Below are positions 16,713 to 25,449 of a stretch of 64,000 nt of DNA, one piece after another. The stretch's first letter is position 1, and the number at the start of each line of letters is the position of its first letter. The notes under the pieces were generated by a model. The model worked only from the letters and a program-made list of their open reading frames with translations, did no database searches and was not told the origin of the DNA. Source of the stretch: Pseudomonas reidholzensis. Its GTDB lineage: Bacteria > Pseudomonadota > Gammaproteobacteria > Pseudomonadales > Pseudomonadaceae. The DNA lies in contig NZ_UNOZ01000031.1 in NCBI RefSeq assembly GCF_900536025.1, positions 124,001 to 188,000 of the forward strand, given 5' to 3'. The position numbers and the translations under genes are program-made.

Positions 16713-17153
16713 TCAATGAGCATGCGCGTGCAACATGACAGTTTCAAACGCGGGCCGGGCGGGCCGTTGACTGCGGCCTTGCAGGCGTTTCAGCGCGTGT
16801 TCGAGGGCGGGTGTCGAGAGTGGCCAGGGCAGCTCGGCGATGACCCACAGGCCTTGTTTGCGGGCCTTGGCTGCGAGGTGCGCCGCGTTTGTGCGGGGCT
16901 TGCCTACCAACAGCAGGGCTCTGGGTGTCGTCTCGTGATCGAGTCGTTCGAGCAATCTATCGACCTCGCGGGCGGCCATCGCGTGGTCGAGGATCAGCAA
17001 GTCGCAAGGGCTGTCGCCGCCGAGCTGGGCGATGGCGCCCGGCAGATGTCCGGCCACTCGGACATTGAACGCGCCTTGGGCGTTGCAGGCCTGGTGCAGG
17101 GTGATCTGGTGGGCTGGGCTTGGCTGGTAGATGAGGATGTTGAGCCGGTGCAT
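16713..17153 (-). CDS. atypical response-regulator receiver domain protein
   Basis: A 146-residue single-domain protein with a CheY-like pattern: first strand LNILIYQPSPAHQITLHQAC, third strand with candidate phosphoacceptor DLLILDHAMAAREVDRL, and a fourth strand ALLLVGKP. The two acidic metal-binding residues that normally follow the first strand are replaced by Q-P, so ordinary phosphorylation is doubtful. No output domain or adjacent kinase. The ATG at 17153 is preceded by GGGAGCG; an extension to 17198 is open but not domain-like. Confidence 0.65.
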   Translation of the reverse strand: MHRLNILIYQPSPAHQITLHQACNAQGAFNVRVAGHLPGAIAQLGGDSPCDLLILDHAMAAREVDRLLERLDHETTPRALLLVGKPRTNAAHLAAKARKQGLWVIAELPWPLSTPALEHALKRLQGRSQRPARPAFETVMLHAHAH

Positions 17154-17357
17154 GGGTCGCTCCCGAGCGCCACGCGCTCTGGTGAAGAGACCCATCACTG
17201 TAGAAACGCCGTTGTGCGGCTGGAATCAGAAAAATCTGAAAGTGCTTCGGGAGACTTCTTCTGGTGCACCACCCTGGGCGGGGCTTCACCGGTTGTTGGG
17301 AGGGTTGGCCGTGGGTTTCGATTTGCGAGCTTATCCGTTTAGGGTGGTGGATATTCG

Positions 17358-17451
17358 GGCCTCATCGCGGGCAAGCCCGCTCCTACAAGGACCGCCGCCG
17401 CCCTCCCGATTGTGGAACACTTGTAGGAGCGGGCTTGCCCGCGATGGGGCC
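17358..17451. repeat. REP pair (REPIN-like inverted repeat)
   Basis: Two P. putida-type REP sequences in inverted orientation. A perfect 26-bp core at 17363-17388 (CATCGCGGGCAAGCCCGCTC then CTACAA) is mirrored at 17421-17446, with 32 bp between. Such pairs are mobilised by RAYT transposases elsewhere in the genome. Confidence 0.85.
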
Positions 17452-17529
17452 GGAACTGCCAATGCACATTCTGGCGCTGACGCGCTATACCGCCCTTATA
17501 AACCAGCGAGAGCGCAGCGATTCGCCAGC

Positions 17530-17810
17530 CGTTGCCCTGGCCCTTGATCTGGCTTTTGATCTGGCTCGTGATCTTGATCTACTGCGACTTCAGGAGGCCG
17601 AACGGAGGTCTTGCGAAGCGAGGTGACGGCCAGGAAGGCCGGCAAGGCCCGTACAGCCCGGTCCTCGCGGGAGCAAGGCCGGAGTGAGGGAATCCCGCTT
17701 CGAGCGGGACTGATGTAGGAGCAAGCGGTTTTTGGTTACTTTTTTCCAAGAAAAAAAGTGACCCGCCGTTGGGGCGGAAGGGGCCATAAGCGCCACACCA
17801 TCGAATGGAT
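17530..17810. repeat. non-coding Pseudomonas intergenic repeat module
   Basis: A stretch without a credible gene. It begins with short GATCTGGCT-type repeats (17547-17580) and holds several small inverted repeats, for example TTCTTGG/CCAAGAA around 17744-17757 inside TTACTTTTTTCCAAGAAAAA. It ends in GTGACCCGCCGTTGGGGCGG. I recognise this layout as a module that recurs between genes in pseudomonads and is often wrongly called as small proteins. The frame at 17579-17908 (-) is such a case. Origin and role are unknown. Confidence 0.6.
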
Positions 17811-17875
17811 AAGCCCACGACTTGCAAGCCCAAGCCCAAGCAAAAACTACCCGGCAATCCACGAAAAACCATAAA

Positions 17876-17900
17876 AAAACCCGTCACAAGGACGGGTTTT
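17876..17900 (-). terminator. intrinsic terminator of thrC
   Basis: AAAACCCGTC (17876-17885), loop ACAAG, GACGGGTTTT (17891-17900). Read on the minus strand it is a GC stem followed by seven or more U residues, 23 bp after the thrC stop. Confidence 0.85.
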
Positions 17901-17923
17901 TCAATCAATCACCACAAGCCCGA

Positions 17924-19333
17924 TTACAACGGCTTGCCACGATTGCCATGCTGGCTGACAAACGCCTGCACCGCTTTCAGGTCGTTCGGCAGCACCGTGC
18001 AGCGCTCTTCGCGGCCGAACAGATCGCTCAGGTGCGCCGGCAGCTCGAGTGCCTTGCCAACACCCGCCTTCTCCACCGCTTCCGGGAACTTGACCGGATG
18101 CGCGGTACCCAGCACCACCATCGGCGTGTCCAGGCTGCGGCGGCATTCGCGGGCGGCCTTGACGCCGATCGCGGTGTGCGGGTCGAGCACTTCACCGGTG
18201 CTGGCGAACACCTCGGCAATGGTTTCGCAGGTGTCTTCGTCACTGACCGCCAGCGAATCGAACAGCTTGCGCGCCTCGGTCCAGCGGTCTTCATCGACGC
18301 TGAAACCACCACCCTGCTTGAAGTTGGCCATCAGCTCGGCAATCGCCGCGCCATTGCGACCGTGCAGGTCGAACAGCAAACGCTCGAAGTTCGACGAGAC
18401 CATGATGTCCATCGACGGCGACAGGGTCGCGTGCAGGGTGTCCTTGACGTACTGGTTGCCGCTCATGAAGCGGTGCAGGATGTCGTTGCGGTTGGTCGCG
18501 ACCACCAGCTGGCTGATCGGCAGGCCCATGTTGCGCGCCAGGTAACCGGCGAAGATATCGCCGAAGTTGCCGGTCGGCACCGAGAACGCCACCGAACGCG
18601 CCGGGCCGCCCAACTGCAGGGCTGCATGGAAGTAGTAGACGATCTGGGCCATGATCCGCGCCCAGTTGATCGAGTTGACTGCCACCAGGCGAGTGCCCTT
18701 GAGGAACGACTGGTCGGCGAAGCTGGCCTTGACCATCTCCTGGCAGTCGTCGAAGTTGCCTTCGATGGCGATGTTGTGGATGTTCTCGCCGAAGATGGTG
18801 GTCATCTGGCGGCGCTGGACTTCCGACACACGCTGGTGCGGGTGAAGAATGAAGATGTCGACGTTGTCGCAACGGCGGCAGCCTTCGATGGCCGCCGAGC
18901 CCGTGTCACCACTGGTCGCACCGACGATCACCACGCGCTCGCCGCGCTTGACCAGCACATGGTCGAGCAGGCGGCCGAGCAGTTGCAGAGCAAAGTCCTT
19001 GAACGCCAGGGTCGGACCGTGGAACAGCTCCAGGACCCACTCGTTGCTGTTCAGCTGGCGCAGCGGCGCCACCGCGGCGTGGGAGAACGCGCCGTAGGTT
19101 TCTTCGAGGATCTTCTTGAAGTCGGCGTCGGCGATGCTGCCGGTGACGAACGGGCGCATGACCCGGAAAGCCAGCTCGTGGTACGGCAGGCCCGCCCACG
19201 AGGCGATCTCTTCCTGGGTGAAGCGTGGCAGGTTTTCCGGCACATACAGGCCGCCATCGCTGGCCAGGCCTGCGAGCAGGACGTCTTCGAAGTTCAGGGC
19301 CGGGGCCTGGCCGCGAGTACTGATATAACGCAT
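17924..19333 (-). CDS. thrC: threonine synthase
   Basis: PLP enzyme converting O-phosphohomoserine to threonine, the last step of the pathway begun by the neighbouring hom gene. The 469-residue protein shows the N-terminal RYISTRGQAPALNFEDVLLA and the PLP lysine K112 in LAFKDFALQLL. It also has the phosphate-binding GATSGDTGSAAIEG loop and VPTGNFGDIFAGYLA. It lies 57 bp after hom on the same strand and is followed by a clear terminator, so hom-thrC form a short operon. Confidence 0.96.
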   Translation of the reverse strand: MRYISTRGQAPALNFEDVLLAGLASDGGLYVPENLPRFTQEEIASWAGLPYHELAFRVMRPFVTGSIADADFKKILEETYGAFSHAAVAPLRQLNSNEWVLELFHGPTLAFKDFALQLLGRLLDHVLVKRGERVVIVGATSGDTGSAAIEGCRRCDNVDIFILHPHQRVSEVQRRQMTTIFGENIHNIAIEGNFDDCQEMVKASFADQSFLKGTRLVAVNSINWARIMAQIVYYFHAALQLGGPARSVAFSVPTGNFGDIFAGYLARNMGLPISQLVVATNRNDILHRFMSGNQYVKDTLHATLSPSMDIMVSSNFERLLFDLHGRNGAAIAELMANFKQGGGFSVDEDRWTEARKLFDSLAVSDEDTCETIAEVFASTGEVLDPHTAIGVKAARECRRSLDTPMVVLGTAHPVKFPEAVEKAGVGKALELPAHLSDLFGREERCTVLPNDLKAVQAFVSQHGNRGKPL

Positions 19334-19390
19334 GGGTGCAAACCTTCGATGCTGGGGCCCGGGCCGCGCTGGCGGCCCGATGGCGACTGA

Positions 19391-20695
19391 TTAGTTGAGC
19401 TGCTCGACGCGGATGCGCACGACCTTGCCGACCACATCCTGCAGGGCTTCGAGGGCAACGATCGCGTCGTTGATACCCTTCTCGACCACCCGGTGAGTGA
19501 CCAGGATCATCGGCACCAGGCCATCCTGCTCCTCGGCTTCCTTCTGCATGATCGACTCGATGTTGATGCCACGCTCGGAGAGGATGCTCGCCACCTGGGC
19601 CAGTACGCCGGGGTGATCCTTGGCCTGGATGCGCAGGTAGTACGAGCTCTCGCAGGCTTCGATCGGCAGAATCGGGTGAGCCGACAGCGCATCGGGCTGG
19701 AAGGCCAGGTGCGGCACACGGTTTTCCGGGTCGGAGGTCATCGCGCGGACCACGTCGACCAGGTCGGCGACCACCGACGAAGCGGTCGGCTCCATGCCGG
19801 CACCGGCGCCGTAGTAGAGGGTCGAACCGGCAGCGTCACCGTTGACCATCACCGCGTTCATCACGCCGTTGACGTTGGCGATCAAGCGGTCGCTCGGGAT
19901 CAGCGTCGGGTGCACGCGCAGCTCGATGCCGGCCGGGGTGCTGCGGGCCACGCCCAGGTGCTTGATGCGGTAGCCCAGCGCTTCGGCGTAGTTGACGTCG
20001 GCAGTGGTCAGCTGGGTGATGCCTTCGGTGTAGGCCTTGTCGAACTGCAGCGGAATACCAAAGGCGATCGAGGCCAGGATGGTCAGCTTGTGCGCCGCGT
20101 CGATGCCTTCGACGTCGAAGGTCGGATCGGCTTCGGCATAGCCCAGCGCCTGCGCTTCGGCCAGTACGTCGGGGAAGGTACGGCCCTTCTCGCGCATTTC
20201 GGTGAGGATGAAGTTGCCGGTGCCGTTGATGATCCCGGCCAGCCAGTTGATGCGGTTGGCCGACAGCCCTTCACGGATCGCCTTGATCACCGGGATACCA
20301 CCCGCCACGGCCGCTTCGAAGGCGACGATGACGCCCTTCTCGCGGGCCTTGGCGAAGATCTCGTTGCCATGCACGGCAATCAGCGCCTTGTTCGCGGTGA
20401 CCACGTGCTTGCCGTTTTCGATGGCCTTGAGCACCAGGTCACGGGCGATGGTGTAGCCACCGATCAGTTCGATGACAATGTCGATTTCCGGGTTGCAAGC
20501 GACCTCGAACACATCAGCGGTAATGGGGGTACCGGTAATCTGGCAGTTCGGGTTCTGCGAGCGCAGTGCAATCTGCGCGACTTCAATACCGCGCCCGGCA
20601 CGGCGGGCAATCTCCTCGGCGTTGCGCTGAAGTACATTGAAGGTTCCGCCACCGACGGTCCCCAACCCACAGATGCCTACTTTGACCGGTTTCAC
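19391..20695 (-). CDS. hom: homoserine dehydrogenase
   Basis: Reduces aspartate semialdehyde to homoserine with NAD(P)H. The start is the GTG at 20695, preceded by GGGGAG; this gives 434 residues, the length known for Pseudomonas Hom. The nucleotide-binding motif GLGTVG lies at residues 10-15, the catalytic domain contains NGTGNFILTEMREKG, and a C-terminal ACT domain (YYLRIQAKDHPGVLAQVASI) probably mediates feedback inhibition by threonine. An ATG further upstream (20752) lacks a ribosome site. Confidence 0.95.
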   Translation of the reverse strand: MKPVKVGICGLGTVGGGTFNVLQRNAEEIARRAGRGIEVAQIALRSQNPNCQITGTPITADVFEVACNPEIDIVIELIGGYTIARDLVLKAIENGKHVVTANKALIAVHGNEIFAKAREKGVIVAFEAAVAGGIPVIKAIREGLSANRINWLAGIINGTGNFILTEMREKGRTFPDVLAEAQALGYAEADPTFDVEGIDAAHKLTILASIAFGIPLQFDKAYTEGITQLTTADVNYAEALGYRIKHLGVARSTPAGIELRVHPTLIPSDRLIANVNGVMNAVMVNGDAAGSTLYYGAGAGMEPTASSVVADLVDVVRAMTSDPENRVPHLAFQPDALSAHPILPIEACESSYYLRIQAKDHPGVLAQVASILSERGINIESIMQKEAEEQDGLVPMILVTHRVVEKGINDAIVALEALQDVVGKVVRIRVEQLN

Positions 20696-20778
20696 TGTGA
20701 ACTCCCCATTGAACGGCCGGCACCTGCGCCGACCGTGAAACATTGCCGTCACCCCATGACGACGGCGTACTGAATAGA

Positions 20779-21540
20779 TTACTTGGCTGCTTTGCCATCA
20801 ACGGCAAGGGCCAGCTTGGCCACTTGCGGCGCCGGCTGGTAGCCGGGAATCACCTGACCGTTTTCAAGGACGATCGCCGGTGTGCCATTGACACCGATCG
20901 ACTGGCCGAGCTGGAACTGCTTGCCGACCGGGTTGGCGCACTTGGCCGCCTTGATTTCCTTGCCCTCGACCATCTTGTCCAGCGCCGCGCGGCGGTCGCT
21001 GGAGCACCATACCGCCTGCAGCTGCTCATCACCCGGCGAGCCGAGGCCCTGACGCGGGAAGGCGACGTAGCGCACTTCGATACCGCGACGGTTGAGCTCC
21101 GGCACTTCGGCGTGCAGCTTGTGGCAATACGGGCAGGTGGTGTCGGTAAACACGGTGATGTGCGACTTGGTTTCGCCCTTGGCAGGATAAACCACCATCT
21201 CGGCGGCTGGAATGCCGTTGATGAGCTTGGCGACGCCCTGACGTTCGGTTTTCTCGGTCAGGTTGACCGGTTTGCCGTCCTGGATCTGGAACAGGTAGCC
21301 CTGCATGACGAACTGGCCATCGGCACTGGCGTAGAGCACGCGGCCGCCCTGCAGCTTGACTTCATAGAGGCCATTGAGCGGGCTGCTGGCAACGCTTTCG
21401 ACCGGGACGTCCAGTGCGAGGGTCTGCAGGGTCTTGCGAATTGCCTGTTCGGCGCCAGCGTTGCCATCGGTGGCTGCGGCAGAGGCGAACGTGCTGGCCA
21501 GCGCCAGGGCGGCGGCGGCGAAAATCTGGGTCACGCGCAT
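20779..21540 (-). CDS. dsbC: thiol:disulfide interchange protein DsbC
   Basis: Periplasmic disulfide isomerase. The 253-residue protein has a signal peptide (about 1-23), an N-terminal dimerisation domain and a thioredoxin domain with the CPYC active site (C136-C139). A second cysteine pair (AVWCSSD and AAKCANP) forms the structural disulfide known in DsbC. GGAGTACCCC precedes the ATG at 21540. It lies 83 bp upstream of hom and downstream of xerD, the order usual in pseudomonads. Confidence 0.95.
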   Translation of the reverse strand: MRVTQIFAAAALALASTFASAAATDGNAGAEQAIRKTLQTLALDVPVESVASSPLNGLYEVKLQGGRVLYASADGQFVMQGYLFQIQDGKPVNLTEKTERQGVAKLINGIPAAEMVVYPAKGETKSHITVFTDTTCPYCHKLHAEVPELNRRGIEVRYVAFPRQGLGSPGDEQLQAVWCSSDRRAALDKMVEGKEIKAAKCANPVGKQFQLGQSIGVNGTPAIVLENGQVIPGYQPAPQVAKLALAVDGKAAK

Positions 21541-21694
21541 GGGGTACTCCTGAAGACGGACGGGGCCGGCGGGCGTCACCTGCGTGAATAATCGCGGTGG
21601 CTGTGCGGCCCGTGGTGCAAACCGCCCAAGCCTACCACATCAGGCCGGGGCTGAATGAGTCCCCAGGCGCCGGTCGGCGGAACATGAAAATCAT

Positions 21695-22591
21695 TCATCC
21701 ACGCGGATGGTGCTCGGCGTGCAGTTGCTGCAAGCGGGCCTTGGCCACGTGGGTGTAGATCTGGGTGGTGGAAAGGTCGCTGTGGCCCAGCAGCATCTGC
21801 ACCACGCGCAGGTCGGCACCATGGTTGAGCAAGTGGGTGGCGAAGGCGTGGCGCAGGGTGTGCGGCGACAGCGACTTGTCGATCCCGGCGACCATGGCCT
21901 GGTGCTTGATCCGGTGCCAGAAGGTCTGCCGGGTCATCTGCTCGCCCCGCAGGCTGGGGAACAGCACATCGCTGGGGCGCTCGTTAAGCAGCTCGGCGCG
22001 GGCCTGGCGCAGGTAGCGCTCGAGCCACAGCACCGCCTCTTCGCCCATCGGCACCAGGCGCTCCTTGCTGCCCTTGCCCATTACCCGCAGTACGCCCTGG
22101 CGCAGGTTGACCTGGTCGAGGGTCAGGCTGACCAGTTCGGTCACGCGCAGGCCACAGGCATACAGCACTTCAAGCATGGCGCGGTCGCGCTGGCCGATCG
22201 CTTCGCTGAGGTCGGGCGCCTGCAGCAGGGCCTCGACGTCGGCTTCCGAGAGCGACTTGGGCAATGGCTTGCCCAGTTGCGGCATGTCGATCTGCAAGGT
22301 CGGGTCGACGCCGATCAGTTTTTCCCGCAGCAGGTAGCGAAAAAAACCACGCAGGCCGGAGATGAAGCGCGCCGTGGAGCGGGGTTTGTAGGCCTGGTCG
22401 AGGCGCCAGGCGAGGTGATCGAGGATCAGCTCGCGGCCAGCGTCTGGCAGCGCGATGCCTTGCTCCTGGAGCCAGCCGTTGAACAGCGCGAGGTCGCTGC
22501 GGTAGGAGGCGCGCGTGTTGTCGGCAAGGCCTTTTTCCAGCCACAGGGCGTCGAGGAACTGGTCGATCAGGGGGTGGTCGAGGGCGGGCAT
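21695..22591 (-). CDS. xerD: tyrosine recombinase XerD
   Basis: Site-specific recombinase acting with XerC at dif to resolve chromosome dimers under FtsK control. It is 298 residues with all catalytic residues at the expected places: R149, K173, H244, R247, H270 and the nucleophile Y279. The N-terminal SAM-like domain begins DHPLIDQFLDALWLEKGLAD. Not part of a mobile element: it is in its usual position beside dsbC. Confidence 0.95.
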   Translation of the reverse strand: MPALDHPLIDQFLDALWLEKGLADNTRASYRSDLALFNGWLQEQGIALPDAGRELILDHLAWRLDQAYKPRSTARFISGLRGFFRYLLREKLIGVDPTLQIDMPQLGKPLPKSLSEADVEALLQAPDLSEAIGQRDRAMLEVLYACGLRVTELVSLTLDQVNLRQGVLRVMGKGSKERLVPMGEEAVLWLERYLRQARAELLNERPSDVLFPSLRGEQMTRQTFWHRIKHQAMVAGIDKSLSPHTLRHAFATHLLNHGADLRVVQMLLGHSDLSTTQIYTHVAKARLQQLHAEHHPRG

Positions 22592-22654
22592 GCGAGCGTC
22601 AGGTCAGCAGATAAGGTCACAGTGTTTCACAGGGGCTGCGGGGTTGTCTGTAGC

Positions 22655-22736
22655 GGCCTCTTCGCGGGTAAACCCGCTCCTACAAGGACCGCGCAACCAT
22701 CCACCCTGTAGGAGCGGGTTTACCCGCGAAGAGGCC
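22655..22736. repeat. REP pair (REPIN), perfect 30-bp arms
   Basis: Arms at 22655-22684 and 22707-22736 are exact reverse complements with a 22-bp loop. The core (GCGGGTAAACCCGCTCCTAC) is the P. putida REP. It lies between xerD and the thioesterase gene. Confidence 0.9.
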
Positions 22737-22756
22737 CGCACAGGCAACCAAAATGC

Positions 22757-23173
22757 TCAGGCCTCGGGCAGCACCGGCACCGGGCGCTTGTCCTCGTCGA
22801 TGGCGACAAAGCTGAACACCCCATGGATCGCGCGCTCGCGCCCATCCAGGTACATGTTCTCGACAAACACGTCGACCTGCACCTGCAGGCTGGTATTGCC
22901 GACCTTGACCACCGTGCCGACCAGCTCGACGATCGAGCCCGCCGGGATCGGGTGCTTGAAGTCGATCCGGTCGGTGGACACCGTCACCAACGGCAAGCGG
23001 CAGAAACGCGTGGCGGCAATGAACGACACTTCGTCCATCCAGGCCAGGGCGGTGCCGCCGAACAGGGTGTTGTGGTGGTTGGTGGTGTTGGGGAACACCG
23101 CCTTGGTCACGCGGGTCACCGACAGCTCGGTGCGGCGCTGGATAGCCTGGTCTCGGGTGCTGGTCATGGTCAT
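22757..23173 (-). CDS. acyl-CoA thioesterase (hot-dog fold, YciA-like)
   Basis: Hydrolyses acyl-CoA thioesters. The 138-residue protein has the single hot-dog signature NTTNHHNTLFGGTALAWMDE and the segment GSIVELVGTVVKVGNTSLQV typical of the YciA/BACH group. Two ATGs (23173 and 23167) are possible and neither has a strong ribosome site; the first is used. The open frame upstream runs through the rplS terminator and is not coding. Substrate chain length cannot be read from the sequence. Confidence 0.87.
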   Translation of the reverse strand: MTMTSTRDQAIQRRTELSVTRVTKAVFPNTTNHHNTLFGGTALAWMDEVSFIAATRFCRLPLVTVSTDRIDFKHPIPAGSIVELVGTVVKVGNTSLQVQVDVFVENMYLDGRERAIHGVFSFVAIDEDKRPVPVLPEA

Positions 23174-23203
23174 GTCACATCGCAATGGCAAGGTTTCAGA
23201 AAG

Positions 23204-23233
23204 CAAAAAAGCAGCCCGAAGGCTGCTTTTTGT
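23204..23233. terminator. terminator after rplS
   Basis: AAAGCAGCC, loop CGAA, GGCTGCTTTTT: a strong stem with U-runs on both sides. On the minus strand it ends the rpsP-rimM-trmD-rplS operon 38 bp after the rplS stop. Confidence 0.88.
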
Positions 23234-23270
23234 TCTCGCAGGGTGGCCGCAGCCACCCGTCAAACTGTAC

Positions 23271-23621
23271 TCAGGACAGTTTTTCTTTGATGCGAGCGGC
23301 TTTGCCGGACAGGTCACGCAGGTAGTACAGCTTGGCTTTACGCACGTCACCACGACGTTTCACGGCCAGGCTGTCGATTTGCGGGCTGTAGGTCTGGAAG
23401 GTACGCTCAACGCCAACGCCGCTGGAGATCTTGCGCACGGTGAAGGCGCTGTTCAGACCGCGGTTACGCTTGGCGATGACAACGCCTTCGAATGCCTGCA
23501 GACGGGAACGATCACCTTCCTTCACTTTAACCTGGACGACAACGGTGTCGCCTGGTGCGAAGGTCGGGATTTCCTTGCTCATCTGCTCTGCTTCGAGCTG
23601 CTGGATGATTTTGTTAGTCAT
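23271..23621 (-). CDS. rplS: 50S ribosomal protein L19
   Basis: Ribosomal protein at the 30S-50S interface. The 116-residue sequence is typical throughout: PTFAPGDTVVVQVKVKEGDR, RLQAFEGVVIAKRNRG and RRGDVRKAKLYYLRDLSGKA. It is the last gene of the conserved rpsP-rimM-trmD-rplS operon, with AGGAGC before the ATG. Confidence 0.97.
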   Translation of the reverse strand: MTNKIIQQLEAEQMSKEIPTFAPGDTVVVQVKVKEGDRSRLQAFEGVVIAKRNRGLNSAFTVRKISSGVGVERTFQTYSPQIDSLAVKRRGDVRKAKLYYLRDLSGKAARIKEKLS

Positions 23622-23664
23622 GCTGTGCTCCTAAGGTGGACAAACGTGATCCACCATCGATACG

Positions 23665-24417
23665 TTAACTATCGTTCCGCTCGCGGAGGTATTCCTCGAG
23701 CAGCTTTTTCTCTTCTCCAGAAAGTGAGCGACTTTCCAGAAGATCGGCGCGTCGTTCGAAGGTCCTACCAAGGGACTGCTTCATCCGCCATCGCCGGATA
23801 TGTGCATGGTTGCCACTTAGCAACACGTCGGGTACACGCTGATCCGCATACACCTCAGGTCGGGTGTAGTGCGGGCAATCCAGCAAGCCATCGGTGAAGG
23901 AATCTTCCTCCGCCGAGCCTACATGCCCTAAAGCTCCGGGCAGCAGCCGCGTAACCGCATCGATCAGTACCATGGCCGGCAGCTCACCACCGGAAAGCAC
24001 ATAGTCACCAATCGACCACTCTTCATCGACATGAGCATCAATAAAACGCTCGTCAATGCCTTCATAACGGCCGGCGATCAGGATCAAAGATTCCTGTTCG
24101 GCCAAGCCTTTGACCGCTTGCTGATCCAGCGTGCGGCCTTGTGGCGAAAGGTAGATCACCTTTGCCGCTGCTCCGGTCGCCTGCCTGGCACTGGCCAGGG
24201 CATCTTCCAGAGGCTTGATCTTCATTACCATCCCCGGACCACCGCCAAAAGGCCGATCATCCACCGTGTGGTGGCGATCACTGGTGTAGTCCCGCGGATT
24301 CCAGCAAGTGACTTGCAACAAGCCCTGCTTCACCGCGCGGCTGGTAATGCCGTACTCCGTAATGGCCGAGAACATCTCGGGGAACAGCGTGATGACTTCT
24401 ACGCGAAGGTTACCCAT
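23665..24417 (-). CDS. trmD: tRNA (guanine-N1)-methyltransferase TrmD
   Basis: Methylates G37 next to the anticodon, preventing +1 frameshifts. The 250-residue SPOUT protein shows LRVEVITLFPEMFSAITEYG, RPFGGGPGMVMK, the knot segment LIAGRYEGIDERFIDAHVDE and YVLSGGELPAMVLIDAVTRL. It begins 3 bp after the rimM stop. Confidence 0.97.
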   Translation of the reverse strand: MGNLRVEVITLFPEMFSAITEYGITSRAVKQGLLQVTCWNPRDYTSDRHHTVDDRPFGGGPGMVMKIKPLEDALASARQATGAAAKVIYLSPQGRTLDQQAVKGLAEQESLILIAGRYEGIDERFIDAHVDEEWSIGDYVLSGGELPAMVLIDAVTRLLPGALGHVGSAEEDSFTDGLLDCPHYTRPEVYADQRVPDVLLSGNHAHIRRWRMKQSLGRTFERRADLLESRSLSGEEKKLLEEYLRERNDS

Positions 24418-24420
24418 CAG

Positions 24421-24957
24421 TTAGAAATCCGCGTCCCATTCGACCCGCATCACACCGGCTTCAAGGTCGACTGTCAGCACACATTGCGCCGTATAGGGCA
24501 ACAAGCGCTCACGGTCATCCAGGCTGCCTGCGCAAGGCTTGACCACCATTACATCGTTCGCGCCGGTCTCCAACAGGTGATCAACCGTGCCGAACAGCTG
24601 TTCGTCCTGGTTGATGACTTTCAAGCCGACCAACTGATACCAGTAGTACTCGTCGTCCGTCAGGTTGGGCAAAAGGCTGCGCGAGATGCAAATCTCGTAA
24701 CCGCTCAGAAGACGCGCTTCGTCACGATCGTCGAGCCCTTTGAGCTTGGCGACCAGCTCCTTTTTATTGGAACGGCCACTGACCAGCTCGACCTGTTTGA
24801 CCGACCCTTCGCGCCGAAGCGTCCAGTTACGGTAATCCAACAGGTTTTCAATCGGATCGGTAAAGGAATACACCTTCACCTCGCCGCGAACGCCGTGTAC
24901 CGAAAAAATCTTGCCAACGACGATGAGGTCGTCAGCCTTTTCTGGCGTCGCGTTCAT
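24421..24957 (-). CDS. rimM: 16S rRNA processing protein RimM
   Basis: Assists assembly of the 30S head by binding S19. The 178 residues hold an N-terminal RimM barrel (VVGKIFSVHGVRGEVKVYSF) and a C-terminal PRC barrel (YYWYQLVGLKVINQDEQLFG). It lies between rpsP (5 bp) and trmD (3 bp), the standard order. Confidence 0.96.
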   Translation of the reverse strand: MNATPEKADDLIVVGKIFSVHGVRGEVKVYSFTDPIENLLDYRNWTLRREGSVKQVELVSGRSNKKELVAKLKGLDDRDEARLLSGYEICISRSLLPNLTDDEYYWYQLVGLKVINQDEQLFGTVDHLLETGANDVMVVKPCAGSLDDRERLLPYTAQCVLTVDLEAGVMRVEWDADF

Positions 24958-24962
24958 ACGGT

Positions 24963-25214
24963 TCAGGCAGCAGCCTTGGCCGCTTCCTTCAGCAGCTGAG
25001 CAACACGCTCAGACGGCTGTGCGCCGATGCTCAGCCAGTGAGCAACACGGTCTTGTTTAACGGACAGACGAACTTCCTGACCACGGGCGATCGGGTTGAA
25101 GAAGCCAACCTGTTCGATGTGGGAGCCGTCACGCGGGTTACGCGAGTCGGTTACGGTCAGTTGGTAGAACGGGCGCTTTTTGGAGCCGCCACGGGCAAGA
25201 CGAATGGTAAGCAT
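24963..25214 (-). CDS. rpsP: 30S ribosomal protein S16
   Basis: 83-residue primary-binding ribosomal protein beginning MLTIRLARGGSKKRPFYQLT and ending in an alanine-rich helix. First gene of the operon. AGGAACG precedes the ATG at 25214; the promoter must lie in the 25215-25449 gap. Confidence 0.97.
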   Translation of the reverse strand: MLTIRLARGGSKKRPFYQLTVTDSRNPRDGSHIEQVGFFNPIARGQEVRLSVKQDRVAHWLSIGAQPSERVAQLLKEAAKAAA

Positions 25215-25318
25215 TGAACATCGTTCCTGTAGTCGGTGCTGCAAATCATGATGCACAGCGGGCACACGGGTGCCCGAAAGGCCGCATATTCTCAAGGAAT
25301 ATACGGACATTTGCAAAT

Positions 25319-25343
25319 GCCTTTTTACTTCAAGCAAAAAGGC
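25319..25343 (-). terminator. probable terminator of ffh
   Basis: GCCTTTTT (25319-25326) and AAAAAGGC (25336-25343) form a perfect 8-bp stem with a 9-base loop in the 235-bp gap between ffh and rpsP. The stem is AT-rich, so termination strength is uncertain. The rest of the gap should contain the rpsP promoter. Confidence 0.5.
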
Positions 25344-25449
25344 CAGCCTGCTGATCTGCTATTAAGCCGCCTCTTCATGGAGGCGACGGTGTTCCCGCCG
25401 GAGCGGGTTCCGGTCAGCGGCGGGGTTGCCGCCACTGGCCTGAATCGGT

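Noticed and set aside
17579..17908. 109-codon open frame (-) near thrC
   Set aside because: It overlaps the thrC terminator and consists of the intergenic repeat module. I recognise this as a recurrent false gene in pseudomonads.
21695..22591. Tyrosine recombinase as an integrase of a mobile element
   Set aside because: Catalytic layout, length and position beside dsbC are those of the housekeeping XerD; no attachment site nearby.
22655..22736. CRISPR-like repeat
   Set aside because: Inverted, not direct, repeats with only two units; these are REP palindromes.
23174..23353. N-terminal extension of the thioesterase to 23353
   Set aside because: The extension runs through the rplS terminator and the end of rplS in another strand context; no hot-dog sequence there.
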